Assembly: GCA_965247735.1 (NCBI GenBank)
Contig: CBDFHN010000002.1
Location: forward strand, 3,348,001 to 3,412,000
Source of the DNA: JAOXRU01 sp965247735
Lineage (GTDB): Bacteria > Bacteroidota > Bacteroidia > Flavobacteriales > Flavobacteriaceae
DNA length: 64,000 nt
Direction of reading: 5' to 3'
Shown piece after piece: positions 1 to 8,692 of this stretch; within the stretch, counting starts at the first letter, position 1; the number at the start of each line of letters is the position of its first letter. Under the pieces are notes generated by a model. The model saw only the letters and a list, made by a program, of their open reading frames with translations, ran no database searches and had not been told where the DNA came from. A program made the position numbers and the translations under genes.

Positions 1-8
1 TATGTCAA

Positions 9-1460
9 TTACTTTGTGTTTGCGGCATAATATGCATCCATTGTTGCAACGGAAATATTTGAATTTCTATGATGCCCTATTATTCTCTTAATATTTAGTT
101 TTTTGTTACGAACAAACTCAATAAAATGTTTTTCTTGTTCAGACATATAAGTCGCTATAGTATTGTCTTTCGGGATTTCTAAAAAATCGCCTTCGTATAT
201 AATTCCTGAATCGTTAAAATAGGCAAAGCTTTGCTGTTTGCAATGACTGTCTTTTTCTGGAGTATAGAATGTTACATTGTTAATTACTGCATCTGGTGCA
301 ATAGCAGAAAACTTAAAAGAAGCAATATCATCCTTGAAATTTGGATAGGCTTTTATAGCAGAAATAGTATGAGGGGTAGCCAGTATGGTAACATTGTGTT
401 TTGCATATGCTGCCAAACCATTCATGTGATCGCTATGCCCATGTGTAATATAGACATAGTCTATAGTTTTGTTTGGAAATTTTGATTCTATTGCTCCGAT
501 AACACTTTCTGATAGTTTGTCTGATGAAGGAGCGCCAAAAACGGTAATGCTTTTACCAGTAATTTTTATTACCATGTTTCTACTCTGATTGGTAGAACTA
601 ATTAGATAGAGGTCTTTTGCAATTGAAGTAATTTCTGAAATGCCTTTCTTAGTAATTTTTGGAAGATTATAATTGTCTGGAATTATTTGTTTTGAAGAGT
701 TTATGTTTTTTATCTTTCTAAGATTAGTGATGGTGAATAGACCACTAAATTTATGATCTTCATACACTTCTACCTTCTTTGCATAACTGATACCGTTTTT
801 ACTGGTTGCATTTAGAAAATTGTATTTTACGTTATCATTTGTGTTTTCTAATGATATAAGTTGAATAGGTTTAAGTGAAAAGGTGTATTTTTTTGATATA
901 GAATCTTTGTCCATATGTGTTATTATGGCTTTGTTTTCACTAAAAGTAGTTGTGACTGTTGCTTTGTTTTTAATAGCATCTAGTAAAATTCTGACATTCA
1001 AAAAATCTATTTTTTCTATTGCGATATCTAACGTATTGTTAAAACGATTATTGAGTAAACGCATAGTTTTTCCAAAACGGACACCGTTAACATCATAACT
1101 TAGTTCTAAGTTGTCTTTTTTGAATATGTGATCTTCAAATTTAAATCCACCAGGGAAATTTTTAGTACTATGTTTTGTATATTCTTTAGTGGTTAAATCA
1201 AATTCTACCTCAAACTCTCCATTGAAACTATAGCTTTTATAAGCATTTTTATAGTCGTAACTCTGAAAAGGAGAATGTCTACTGTCCATATAGGAGACAG
1301 AAAATTTATTAAAGTCTTCTGTGTTTTTATAATGCTTTTCTAATGTTTTAAAAAATATAGCAGTGTTATCTTCTTTTTTGTTACAACTGCTAATTACCAG
1401 TATTGATATTGTGAATAGAACTATTTTTTTTAAATAAGATATGGGTCTACCGATGCTCAT
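9..1460 (-). CDS. MBL-fold metallohydrolase lipoprotein
   Basis: A 483-residue predicted outer-layer lipoprotein: a hydrophobic N-terminus ends in a lipobox (VISSC, Cys26). The C-terminal third is a metallo-beta-lactamase fold with the zinc motif HGHSDH in the stretch YITHGHSDHMNG, a later GDFLE acidic ligand stretch and a terminal GHHRNS histidine segment. The N-terminal 270 residues are rich in beta-strand-like sequence and I do not recognise them. Substrate unknown; the family includes hydrolases of lactones, thioesters and phosphoesters. The gene is divergent from the LytTR regulator gene, and a TACATTTG -7-like element lies on the minus strand at 1503-1510. Only one plausible ATG start is present. 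Confidence 0.8.
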   Translation of the reverse strand: MSIGRPISYLKKIVLFTISILVISSCNKKEDNTAIFFKTLEKHYKNTEDFNKFSVSYMDSRHSPFQSYDYKNAYKSYSFNGEFEVEFDLTTKEYTKHSTKNFPGGFKFEDHIFKKDNLELSYDVNGVRFGKTMRLLNNRFNNTLDIAIEKIDFLNVRILLDAIKNKATVTTTFSENKAIITHMDKDSISKKYTFSLKPIQLISLENTNDNVKYNFLNATSKNGISYAKKVEVYEDHKFSGLFTITNLRKIKNINSSKQIIPDNYNLPKITKKGISEITSIAKDLYLISSTNQSRNMVIKITGKSITVFGAPSSDKLSESVIGAIESKFPNKTIDYVYITHGHSDHMNGLAAYAKHNVTILATPHTISAIKAYPNFKDDIASFKFSAIAPDAVINNVTFYTPEKDSHCKQQSFAYFNDSGIIYEGDFLEIPKDNTIATYMSEQEKHFIEFVRNKKLNIKRIIGHHRNSNISVATMDAYYAANTK

Positions 1461-1593
1461 TTTTAATCTTTTTTATAATTTATGAATAAGTTAACGCTTC
1501 TGCAAATGTAAAACTGATTTCTTTATTTATTTTTGCCAAACCCTTTATTAGTACCCAAATAGGGAGTTTTTGTACTGAAATAGCTATTTAAAA

Positions 1594-2415
1594 ATGCAAA
1601 AAAAAATTGATTTTAGCCTTTTAAGGAATCCAGTGTTTGTTATTGGATGTTATATCTTATTATTGCTTCCAGAATTTGTAAGTCTCTGTACTCATAATAA
1701 GGCAATTCCTTCCTTTTGGGAGAACATTCCTGTTTGTAGTAAGCAGTTTGTGTGGAGTGTGTTTTTAAGAAATTCTACATGGTCGTTAATTCTCATACTT
1801 TTTGTTTTTGAGGCTTTTCGGTTTTTTAGCAAACTACTTCATATAGATCGCTTTCCTAAAACAAAGAGAGATTGGTTGTTGTTTCAAGCAAAGTTGATGC
1901 TTCCCACAGTTTTTGCTTTTGTTTTGTATTTTTTATTGACCTTTTTTTTTGAATGGATAAAAAATAGAGGGTTTGTGGTAGAAAACATAGCGGCACTTAG
2001 TATTTTCTTTAGAGTACTTTTTGTAAGTTATGTAGGAGTAAATGTATTGTTGTTATGGAATAGCATAAAGGATAAGAAAAACCCTTTGTTACAAAACATA
2101 ACTGTTCAGGGACCTCTAGGAGAAATACCTTTGTCTTTAACAAAGGTATTGTGGTTTGAAAAAAAGGGAAGAAGTTATTTTGTGAATTCAAATGAAAACG
2201 AATTTCAGATTGCTTCTAATTTATCAACCTTAGAAGAATCATTATGTAACAAGCACTTCGCCAGAATTAATAGAGCAGTTATTGTAAATGTTAGCGCTGT
2301 GAAGAATTATTCGCATTGGGAAAACGAAAAATATATTCTAAAATTAATATCTGGCCAAGAATTTGTAGTCACTAGAAAACGTATTGTAGCGCTTAAATCG
2401 ATGTTTAAAGGTTAA
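1594..2415 (+). CDS. membrane-anchored LytTR-family transcriptional regulator
   Basis: A 273-residue protein. The first ~160 residues contain about four hydrophobic segments (around 14-30, 52-72, 92-118 and 130-155), followed by a LytTR DNA-binding domain (about 170-270) with the typical stretches VLWFEKKGRSYFV, FARINRAVIVN and a basic end. No receiver domain is present, so it is a membrane-bound LytTR protein rather than a classical response regulator, a form common in Bacteroidota. It stands alone between a divergent lipoprotein gene and the Rrf2 gene 72 bp downstream. Target genes are unknown. Confidence 0.85.
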   Translation: MQKKIDFSLLRNPVFVIGCYILLLLPEFVSLCTHNKAIPSFWENIPVCSKQFVWSVFLRNSTWSLILILFVFEAFRFFSKLLHIDRFPKTKRDWLLFQAKLMLPTVFAFVLYFLLTFFFEWIKNRGFVVENIAALSIFFRVLFVSYVGVNVLLLWNSIKDKKNPLLQNITVQGPLGEIPLSLTKVLWFEKKGRSYFVNSNENEFQIASNLSTLEESLCNKHFARINRAVIVNVSAVKNYSHWENEKYILKLISGQEFVVTRKRIVALKSMFKG

Positions 2416-2432
2416 TCTTTTTATTTTATAAC

Positions 2433-2471
2433 GGATAAATTTGTCCAGTATTAAATTAGGTTCTAAATTTG
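2433..2471 (+). promoter_or_regulatory. promoter and candidate operator of the Rrf2/nor operon
   Basis: TTTG (2440-2443), 20 nt, TAAATTTG (2464-2471) fits the Bacteroidota promoter consensus and places the start of transcription about 10 nt before the Rrf2 ATG. The -33 element lies inside a near-perfect palindrome GGATAAATTTGTCC (2433-2446), a plausible autoregulatory site for the Rrf2 protein. The promoter is supported by sequence; the operator is inferred. Confidence 0.5.
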
Positions 2472-2487
2472 CCCTAGAATTATTTAT

Positions 2488-2922
2488 ATGTTTTCAAAAT
2501 CTTGTGAATACGGATTACGTGCCGTGATGTATATTGCTCAGCAAACCTCTCTTAAAAACAAAGTGAGTATGTCTGCGATTTCAGAAGAGATTAATTCTCC
2601 TCCTGCCTTTACTGCAAAAATATTACAACAACTAACAAAAAATAAGCTAATAAGAGCTGTAAAAGGACCTTATGGAGGTTTTTTTATAGAAAAAGAAAAG
2701 TTAGGCACTATTATGTTAAGCGATGTGGTAAATGTTTTAGATGGAAATAACATATATACTGGTTGTGGACTTGGATTAAAACAGTGCGATGCTAATTCGC
2801 CATGTCCATTGCATCATAAATTTGTTGAAATTAGAAATGGACTCAGAACAATGCTAGAAAGTACATCTTTGGAGTCTTTGGCTTCAGAAATGAATTCGGA
2901 TTATAGATGGTTAAAACGTTAA
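2488..2922 (+). CDS. Rrf2-family Fe-S-type regulator (NsrR/IscR-like)
   Basis: A 144-residue Rrf2 regulator with an N-terminal winged helix (FSKSCEYGLRAVMYIA; PPAFTAKILQQL recognition region; KGPYGGF wing) and three cysteines, Cys93, Cys100 and Cys106, in the place where NsrR and IscR bind an iron-sulfur cluster. Spacing is C-x6-C-x5-C. It precedes an NO reductase gene, so an NO-sensing repressor role (NsrR-like) is the likeliest reading; an IscR-like Fe-S sensor is the alternative, as a SUF operon lies 4 kb downstream. The promoter overlaps a palindrome that could be its own operator. Confidence 0.88.
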   Translation: MFSKSCEYGLRAVMYIAQQTSLKNKVSMSAISEEINSPPAFTAKILQQLTKNKLIRAVKGPYGGFFIEKEKLGTIMLSDVVNVLDGNNIYTGCGLGLKQCDANSPCPLHHKFVEIRNGLRTMLESTSLESLASEMNSDYRWLKR

Positions 2923-2973
2923 CTATTTTTTTATTTAATTTTCAAAAAGGATAAAAAGGTCTTTTACTATTTT

Positions 2974-3429
2974 ATGAAGAATAATATCAAATTTAAAAAA
3001 GCAAGTATTGCTATAGTTTTTATCTGGATAGGCTTTGTTTGTGCTATTAGTTTTATGGAAGCATGGCTAAAGTTTCGTGCTCCAAATATTACTACAACAC
3101 TAGGGCTAGGTATTGGACAATTGGTCTTTTCGGCATTAAATAAGGTGGAACTATTTTTAATGGCAGTTTTATTATTGCTGTTATTTCTGAGAAAAAAAAG
3201 GAATACCAATAGCAACTGGTACAAGGCATTCTCTGTTGTAGTTGCAATTGTGCTATTACAAACCCTATGGCTATTACCAACATTAGATAAACGTGTGGAC
3301 TTAATTCTTCTAGGAAAAGAAGTGGCTGAGAGTAAGCTGCATTTACTATTTGTACTATTAGAAATCTGCAAAGTTATAGGCCTTTTTTACTGTGGAATAC
3401 AATTATTAATTAAAAAGGAGAATTCATGA
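2974..3429 (+). CDS. small four-helix membrane protein of the nor operon
   Basis: A 151-residue protein with about four transmembrane segments (near 10-30, 48-70, 80-102 and 125-147) and short basic loops. It lies 51 bp after the Rrf2 gene and 72 bp before the NO reductase gene, with no promoter or terminator that I can see between them, so it is probably co-transcribed. I do not recognise a named domain. Context suggests a role linked to NO detoxification or quinol-oxidase assembly, but this is inference. Confidence 0.75.
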   Translation: MKNNIKFKKASIAIVFIWIGFVCAISFMEAWLKFRAPNITTTLGLGIGQLVFSALNKVELFLMAVLLLLLFLRKKRNTNSNWYKAFSVVVAIVLLQTLWLLPTLDKRVDLILLGKEVAESKLHLLFVLLEICKVIGLFYCGIQLLIKKENS

Positions 3430-3501
3430 AGTAAGAGAAAGGAGTAAGTGTAGGAAAAATATAAAAGAAAAAAGAATTCAGTAACAGAAAATTTAATAAG
3501 C

Positions 3502-5724
3502 ATGAAAAAAGTTTGGATAGCATTTACAACAGTCGTTGTATTGTCATTTATAGTACTTATATGGGTAGGTACAGAAGTATATCAAAAGCAACCGCCAATA
3601 CCAGAAAAGGTATTTGTAAAAGAAACTGATGAGGTTTTATTTACCAAAGAAGATATACAGATAGGGCAAAATGTATGGGAATCTATTGGTGGTATGGAAG
3701 TGGGTTCTATTTGGGGACACGGTAGCTATGTAGCGCCAGATTGGACAGCAGATTGGATCCATAAAGAAGCAGAGTTTTTATTAGAATTATGGGCAAAAGA
3801 GGATTTTAATTTAGCCTACAATAATTTAGATGTAGAGAACAAAGCAGCACTAAAAGCAAGGTTAATTAATGAAGTAAAGCGCAATACATTTAATGAAGCC
3901 GATAATAGTATTAGTATTTCTGAAAAAAGAGTAATTGCCATACAGGAAAATATGGAATATTATGCCTCCATTTTTTCGTCTGGGCATGAAGAATATGCAA
4001 TTCCAGAAGGAGCCTTAACAGATAAAGAAAAATTAAGACAGCTAAATGCATTTTTGTTTTGGACATCATGGGCAGCAAGTACCAATAGACCAGACCAAGA
4101 CTATACCTATACTTCCAATTGGCCTCACGAGCCTTTAATAGACAATGATATTACCTCAGACGGTATTATATGGTCTGGTTTTTCAGTAGTATTATTGATT
4201 CTTTTTATTGGTGGACTTAGTTTTTACTATCTAAAAAACCATGAAGAAGGAGAAGCATTAACAAAGCCAACACATGATCCGTTATTAAATATGAAATTAT
4301 GCAGGTCGCAGCGGGCTGTATTAAAATATTTTGTCGTCATCTCTTTGTTAATTGGTTTACAAGTTGTTTTAGGGATAATAACAGTACACTATACTGTAGA
4401 AGGGCAATCATTTTTTGGTTTCGATCTTTCAAGTTTTTTGCCCTATTCAATTACCAGAACATGGCATACACAGTTGGCAATATTTTGGATAGCTGCAACA
4501 TGGTTAGCTACAGGACTATTTTTAGCACCGATGATCTCTGGAAAAGAGATGAAATATCAAGTGTTTGGTATTAATTTTCTGTTCTTTTCACTGTTAATAA
4601 TTGTATTGGGATCCATGCTTGGAGAATGGCTTGGAGTACACCAATTTCTAGATTTAACTACTAATTTCTTTTTTGGACATCAAGGATATGAGTATATGGA
4701 TCTTGGGCGTTTTTGGCAATGGTATTTGGGAATAGGACTGGTACTTTGGGTAGCATTGGTAGGAAGACATATTATTCATGGAATTCGTAAAAACGATTCT
4801 TCAAAACATTTATTAATTATTCTTTTGATTTCTGTAGTTGCCATAGGCCTATTTTTCTTTTCTGGTTTAATGTATGGTGAAAACAGTAGTTTACCAGTAA
4901 TTAATTATTGGAGATGGTGGCTAGTACACCTATGGGTTGAAGGATTTTTTGAAGTATTTGCTACAGTAGTTATTGCGTTTATCTTTTCTAGAATGAAGAT
5001 CATATCTCCAAAAACCGCTGGTAAAGCTGCAATAGCTTCTGCAACAATATTTTTGGCAGGTGGTATTATCGGAACCCTTCACCATTTGTATTATAGCGGA
5101 ACTCCTGTACAAGCAATTGCTTTAGGGTCTGTATTTAGTGCTTTAGAAGTAGTACCACTAACTTTAATGGGCTTTGAGATTAGAGAAAGTTGGAATATTT
5201 TAAAAAGTACCAAATGGATGCAAAAATACAAATGGCCAATCTTTTTCTTTATGGCTGTTGCATTTTGGAATATGATAGGAGCTGGAGTATTCGGATTTCT
5301 TATAAACCCTCCTATTGCCTTATATTATATTCAAGGTTTAAATACTACTGCAGTACACTCACACACCGCTTTGTTTGGAGTTTATGGAATGCTAGGAATG
5401 GGCTTTATCCTTATCTGTTTGCGTTTCTACTCAAAGAGAAATTGGGATTTGGATACCAACAAATTAAAAAGAGCATTTTGGGCATTAAATATTGGGATGG
5501 TAGCAATGGTAGTTTTAAGTTTGTTGCCAATAGGAATTATACAAGCGTATACTTCTATTACCAAAGGTTATTCTTTTGCTAGAGATACAGACTTGTTATA
5601 TTCGCCAACAATACAAATATTAAAATGGATGCGTATAATTGGAGATGTTATTTTCTCTGTTGGGATCTATTATTTTGTTTGGTTTGTAATAAAAGAAGTG
5701 TTGTATAACTTACGAAAAAAATGA
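3502..5724 (+). CDS. norB: quinol-dependent nitric oxide reductase (qNOR)
   Basis: A 740-residue single-subunit NO reductase of the heme-copper oxidase superfamily, which reduces two NO to N2O at the inner membrane with electrons from quinol. The first 220 residues form an anchored periplasmic extension (NorC-like but without a heme c motif), typical of qNOR. The catalytic part has about 12-13 helices with the metal ligands expected: HTQLAIFWIA, HLWVEGFFEVF (with the glutamates of NORs), HHLYYSGTP and AVHSHTALFG. Length is normal for qNOR (about 750). It is the third gene after the Rrf2 regulator and is followed by a clear terminator, then a truncated haemoglobin gene. The protein probably detoxifies NO; no nitrite reductase gene is seen in the window. 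Confidence 0.95.
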   Translation: MKKVWIAFTTVVVLSFIVLIWVGTEVYQKQPPIPEKVFVKETDEVLFTKEDIQIGQNVWESIGGMEVGSIWGHGSYVAPDWTADWIHKEAEFLLELWAKEDFNLAYNNLDVENKAALKARLINEVKRNTFNEADNSISISEKRVIAIQENMEYYASIFSSGHEEYAIPEGALTDKEKLRQLNAFLFWTSWAASTNRPDQDYTYTSNWPHEPLIDNDITSDGIIWSGFSVVLLILFIGGLSFYYLKNHEEGEALTKPTHDPLLNMKLCRSQRAVLKYFVVISLLIGLQVVLGIITVHYTVEGQSFFGFDLSSFLPYSITRTWHTQLAIFWIAATWLATGLFLAPMISGKEMKYQVFGINFLFFSLLIIVLGSMLGEWLGVHQFLDLTTNFFFGHQGYEYMDLGRFWQWYLGIGLVLWVALVGRHIIHGIRKNDSSKHLLIILLISVVAIGLFFFSGLMYGENSSLPVINYWRWWLVHLWVEGFFEVFATVVIAFIFSRMKIISPKTAGKAAIASATIFLAGGIIGTLHHLYYSGTPVQAIALGSVFSALEVVPLTLMGFEIRESWNILKSTKWMQKYKWPIFFFMAVAFWNMIGAGVFGFLINPPIALYYIQGLNTTAVHSHTALFGVYGMLGMGFILICLRFYSKRNWDLDTNKLKRAFWALNIGMVAMVVLSLLPIGIIQAYTSITKGYSFARDTDLLYSPTIQILKWMRIIGDVIFSVGIYYFVWFVIKEVLYNLRKK

Positions 5725-5728
5725 TAAT

Positions 5729-5762
5729 AAAACGGTATAAGCTAACATGTTTATGCCGTTTT
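5729..5762 (+). terminator. intrinsic terminator after norB
   Basis: Stem AAAACGGTATAA / TTATGCCGTTTT with one G-T wobble, ten-base loop, followed by an A/T-rich run. It directly follows the norB stop and precedes the truncated haemoglobin gene by 15 nt, so read-through may be partial. Confidence 0.65.
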
Positions 5763-5777
5763 AAAAATAATTAGTAA

Positions 5778-6167
5778 ATGAAAGAAATAGAAAATAGAGC
5801 CGATCTCTCTTTATTGATTCACAGTTTTTATGATGAAATAAGAGCAAATGAACTTTTGGGTCCAATATTTAATAGTCATATAGAATCGGAGCAATGGCCA
5901 GCACATTTAGAAAAACTAACTGATTTTTGGGAAACCAATCTTTTTGGAGTACCAAGTTTTAAGGGGAATCCAACAATGAAACATAAAATAGTGGATCGGA
6001 ATCTTAATCATAGTATTGAGGCATCTCATTTTGAACAATGGTTAGAGATCTGGTTTGCTACAATAGACAAACTATTTGAAGGGCCTTTAGCAAATAGGGC
6101 TAAATATGCTGCCCAACGCATGGCCTCTGGTCAGTTTAATGCGGTTCTACACCATAGGCAGGCTTAG
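5778..6167 (+). CDS. group III truncated haemoglobin
   Basis: A 129-residue protein with the group III (trHbP/Ctb-like) pattern: an N-terminal helix, the stretch LGPIFNSHIE, WPAHLEKLTDFWETNLFG, the KHKIVDRNL segment and the helix FEQWLEIWFATID. Family members bind heme and are induced with NO detoxification enzymes in several bacteria. Its position just behind norB fits NO or peroxynitrite defence. Start is the ATG at 5778; length matches the family (about 125-135). Full ligand assignment cannot be made by eye. Confidence 0.88.
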   Translation: MKEIENRADLSLLIHSFYDEIRANELLGPIFNSHIESEQWPAHLEKLTDFWETNLFGVPSFKGNPTMKHKIVDRNLNHSIEASHFEQWLEIWFATIDKLFEGPLANRAKYAAQRMASGQFNAVLHHRQA

Positions 6168-6263
6168 GTAATTTGTACTTTTGAATAACGGGGAGGAAAA
6201 ACGGTATAAGACGATTAAAAACCTCTTTTTTGTAAGCGATCAATAATATTTATGGGGCAATTT

Positions 6264-6313
6264 GTGATAATGATAGATAAACTGATTTATATCATCTTTT
6301 ATTAGTAATTTTG
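6264..6313 (+). promoter_or_regulatory. candidate promoter region of the suf operon
   Basis: TAATTTTG at 6306-6313 matches the Bacteroidota -7 element about 100 nt before sufA. Upstream, GATAATGATAGATAA (6266-6280) resembles repeated GATAAT units of Fur-type iron boxes, and ATGATA (6270-6275) and TATCAT (6290-6295) form a weak inverted repeat. No good -33 element was found. Iron control of suf is common, but this site is only a suggestion. Confidence 0.3.
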
Positions 6314-6412
6314 CAAGAGATTTAGAACAATTAAAAAAGGTGATTTTTTGTAAAGAGAAAGCAGTTTTACAGACTAACTAACTGTAAGAGTTATCAATTA
6401 AATATAAAGACT

Positions 6413-6742
6413 ATGATAAAAGTATCAGATATCGCTAAAAAAAAGGTAATCTCTTTAATGGAAGAAGATGGTTATGATGCTACCGTTGATTTTGTTAGAG
6501 TTGGGGTTAAAAGTGGAGGATGTAGTGGCCTGTCATATGAATTAACTTTTGATAAAAGCCAAAAAGAAAACGATAAGGTTTTTGAAGACAATGCCGTAAA
6601 AATTATTGTAGATAAGAAAAGCTTTTTATACCTGGTAGGCACAACATTGGAATATTCTGGCGGACTTAACGGAAGTGGGTTTGTTTTTAATAATCCTAAT
6701 GCACAAAGAACCTGCGGATGTGGAGAGAGTTTTTCGTTGTAA
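6413..6742 (+). CDS. sufA: A-type iron-sulfur carrier (HesB/IscA/SufA)
   Basis: A 109-residue A-type Fe-S carrier. The three conserved cysteines are present: one in GGCSGLSYEL (about residue 38) and two in the C-terminal CGCGESFSL. It accepts clusters from the SufBCD scaffold and passes them to apoproteins in the cytosol. It opens the SUF operon; a four-helix-bundle gene has been placed between it and sufB. The gene has a 245-bp upstream region with a -7-like TAATTTTG. Confidence 0.93.
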   Translation: MIKVSDIAKKKVISLMEEDGYDATVDFVRVGVKSGGCSGLSYELTFDKSQKENDKVFEDNAVKIIVDKKSFLYLVGTTLEYSGGLNGSGFVFNNPNAQRTCGCGESFSL

Positions 6743-6764
6743 ATTAAATAATTTTGAAAAATTC

Positions 6765-7190
6765 AATGATTGAAAAATTTGAAAAATTTGAAAAATTAGA
6801 ATTATAAAAATGTGAATAAAATAAGTTCTTTTGAAGATTTGGAAGTGTATCAAAAAGCAATTGACTTTGTTGTAGAGATATACAAAGAATGTAAAAAAGG
6901 AGCTTTAAATAAAGATTATGGATTAAGTGATCAATTAAAAAGAGCTACTGTATCTATATCAAATAATATTGCTGAAGGGTTTGAGTACCAAAATAACAAA
7001 CAATTTGTTCGTTTTTTGTTTTATGCAAAAGGATCCTCAGGAGAAGTTAGAAATTTGTTGAATATCATTAAAAAAATTGGTTATATAGAAGAAGAAAGGG
7101 TGAATATGTTAGTTAAGAAAAACATTGAAATATCTAAACAACTAGCAAATTTTATAAAATATCTAAATAAGAACTAGAGGTTCAATCATT
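6765..7190. mobile_element. inserted four-helix-bundle gene cassette with inverted-repeat ends
   Basis: The gene at 6812-7177 is bracketed by AATGATTGAA (6765-6774) and its exact reverse complement TTCAATCATT (7181-7190), and by A/T-rich tracts made of repeated GAAAAATTT-like units on the left and their complements on the right. ATTAGAATT also occurs on both sides as a direct repeat (6795-6803, 7188-7196). The arrangement looks like a short inserted cassette within the sufA-sufB gap. No transposase is encoded. Confidence 0.5.
6812..7177 (+). CDS. four-helix-bundle protein (23S rRNA intervening-sequence/Avd-like family)
   Basis: A 121-residue all-helical protein starting at GTG. It has the family's marks: FEDLEVYQKAIDF at the N-terminus, LSDQLKRATVSISNNIAEGF in the middle, and the RFLFYAKGSSGEV helix. 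Related genes sit in intervening sequences of 23S rRNA and beside diversity-generating retroelements (Avd). In many Bacteroidota they also appear singly in intergenic regions. The biochemical role is not established; Avd binds nucleic acid. Here it separates sufA from sufB and is flanked by short repeats, so it is probably a guest rather than a SUF component. Confidence 0.9.
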   Translation: MNKISSFEDLEVYQKAIDFVVEIYKECKKGALNKDYGLSDQLKRATVSISNNIAEGFEYQNNKQFVRFLFYAKGSSGEVRNLLNIIKKIGYIEEERVNMLVKKNIEISKQLANFIKYLNKN

Positions 7191-7234
7191 AGAATTTTTA
7201 ATCTTTCAATTTTTTAATCTTTTTAATCAAAATT

Positions 7235-8680
7235 ATGGCATATACAGAAGATGAATTAAAGAAAGAGCTGGAAACAAAAGAATACGAATATGGTTTTTAT
7301 ACCGATATCGATTCTGAAACGTTTCCTGTTGGTCTGAATGAAAATATTGTTAGGGCAATTTCTATGAAAAAAGAAGAGCCAGAATGGATGACTCAATGGA
7401 GATTAGATGCATTCAAGGTTTGGAAAGAGATGGAAGAGCCAGAATGGGCAAATGTAACTTATGAGAAGCCAGATTTTCAAGCAATATCATACTATTCTGC
7501 ACCCAATAAAAAACCAAAATACGAAAGTATAGATGAGGTAGATCCAGAATTATTGGAGACCTTTAAAAAACTAGGTATTTCTTTAGATGAGCAAAAAAAG
7601 CTTGCTGGTGTAGCAATGGATATTGTAGTAGATTCTGTTTCTGTAGCAACAACTTTTAAGGATACATTGGCTGAAAAAGGAATTATTTTTTGTTCTATTT
7701 CGGAAGCTATACGGGAACATCCAGAATTGGTGCGTAAATATCTGGGTACTGTTGTTCCTGTAAAAGATAACTTTTATGCAGCATTAAACTCTGCTGTTTT
7801 CTCTGATGGATCGTTCTGTTATATTCCAAAAGGAGTACGTTGTCCAATGGAATTATCAACGTATTTTAGAATTAATCAAGCAGGAACAGGACAGTTTGAA
7901 AGAACATTGCTTATTGCTGATGAAGCTAGTTATGTAAGTTATCTTGAAGGGTGTACAGCACCAAGTAGAGATGAAAACCAATTGCATGCTGCCGTTGTGG
8001 AGCTAATTGCAATGGATGATGCTGAAATTAAATATTCTACTGTACAAAACTGGTATCCTGGTAATGCAGAAGGTATAGGTGGTGTTTTCAATTTTGTAAC
8101 CAAAAGAGGAATTTGTGAGAAAAACGCAAAAATCTCATGGACACAAGTAGAAACAGGATCGGCAGTAACATGGAAATATCCTTCTTGTATCTTAAAAGGA
8201 GATAATTCAATAGGAGAGTTTTATTCTATTGCGGTAACTAATAATTATCAGCAAGCAGATACAGGTACCAAAATGATTCATATTGGAAAAAATACCAAGA
8301 GTGTAATTATTTCTAAAGGTATTTCTGCTGGGAAATCTCAAAATTCATACCGTGGATTGGTGCAAATAGGATCTAGAGCAGAAAATGCACGTAATTTTTC
8401 GCAATGCGATTCTTTGTTAATGGGTAATGCTTGTGGAGCACATACCTTTCCATACATAGAAGTAAAAAATAAATCTGCGAAGATAGAACACGAGGCAACA
8501 ACAAGTAAAATTGGAGAAGACCAAATTTTCTATTGCAACCAAAGAGGAATTGATACCGAAAAAGCTATCGCACTTATTGTAAACGGATTTAGTAAAGAAG
8601 TATTAAACAAGCTTCCAATGGAGTTTGCTGTAGAGGCACAAAAACTTTTAGAAATTACTTTGGAAGGATCTGTAGGATAA
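7235..8680 (+). CDS. sufB: SUF scaffold subunit SufB
   Basis: A 481-residue SufB, the core scaffold that builds Fe-S clusters with SufC and SufD. Characteristic stretches include FKDTLAEKGIIFCSISEA, GSFCYIPKGVRCPMELSTYF, YLEGCTAPSRDENQLHAA and the C-terminal KIEHEATTSKIGEDQIFYC. Length is usual for the family. The first codons (MAYTEDELKKELE) follow an A/T-rich leader left by the cassette upstream. The next gene, an MBL-fold lipoprotein, begins 12 nt after the stop, so sufC is displaced from its normal adjacent position. Confidence 0.97.
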   Translation: MAYTEDELKKELETKEYEYGFYTDIDSETFPVGLNENIVRAISMKKEEPEWMTQWRLDAFKVWKEMEEPEWANVTYEKPDFQAISYYSAPNKKPKYESIDEVDPELLETFKKLGISLDEQKKLAGVAMDIVVDSVSVATTFKDTLAEKGIIFCSISEAIREHPELVRKYLGTVVPVKDNFYAALNSAVFSDGSFCYIPKGVRCPMELSTYFRINQAGTGQFERTLLIADEASYVSYLEGCTAPSRDENQLHAAVVELIAMDDAEIKYSTVQNWYPGNAEGIGGVFNFVTKRGICEKNAKISWTQVETGSAVTWKYPSCILKGDNSIGEFYSIAVTNNYQQADTGTKMIHIGKNTKSVIISKGISAGKSQNSYRGLVQIGSRAENARNFSQCDSLLMGNACGAHTFPYIEVKNKSAKIEHEATTSKIGEDQIFYCNQRGIDTEKAIALIVNGFSKEVLNKLPMEFAVEAQKLLEITLEGSVG

Positions 8681-8692
8681 AAAATACTAAAA

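Noticed and set aside
3092..3371. Minus-strand frames within the small membrane protein gene
   Set aside because: They are shadows of the plus-strand gene, which has membrane-helix pattern and operon position.
6198..6232. Terminator after the truncated haemoglobin gene
   Set aside because: Only a four-base GAGG/CCTC stem could be formed, although a T-run follows.
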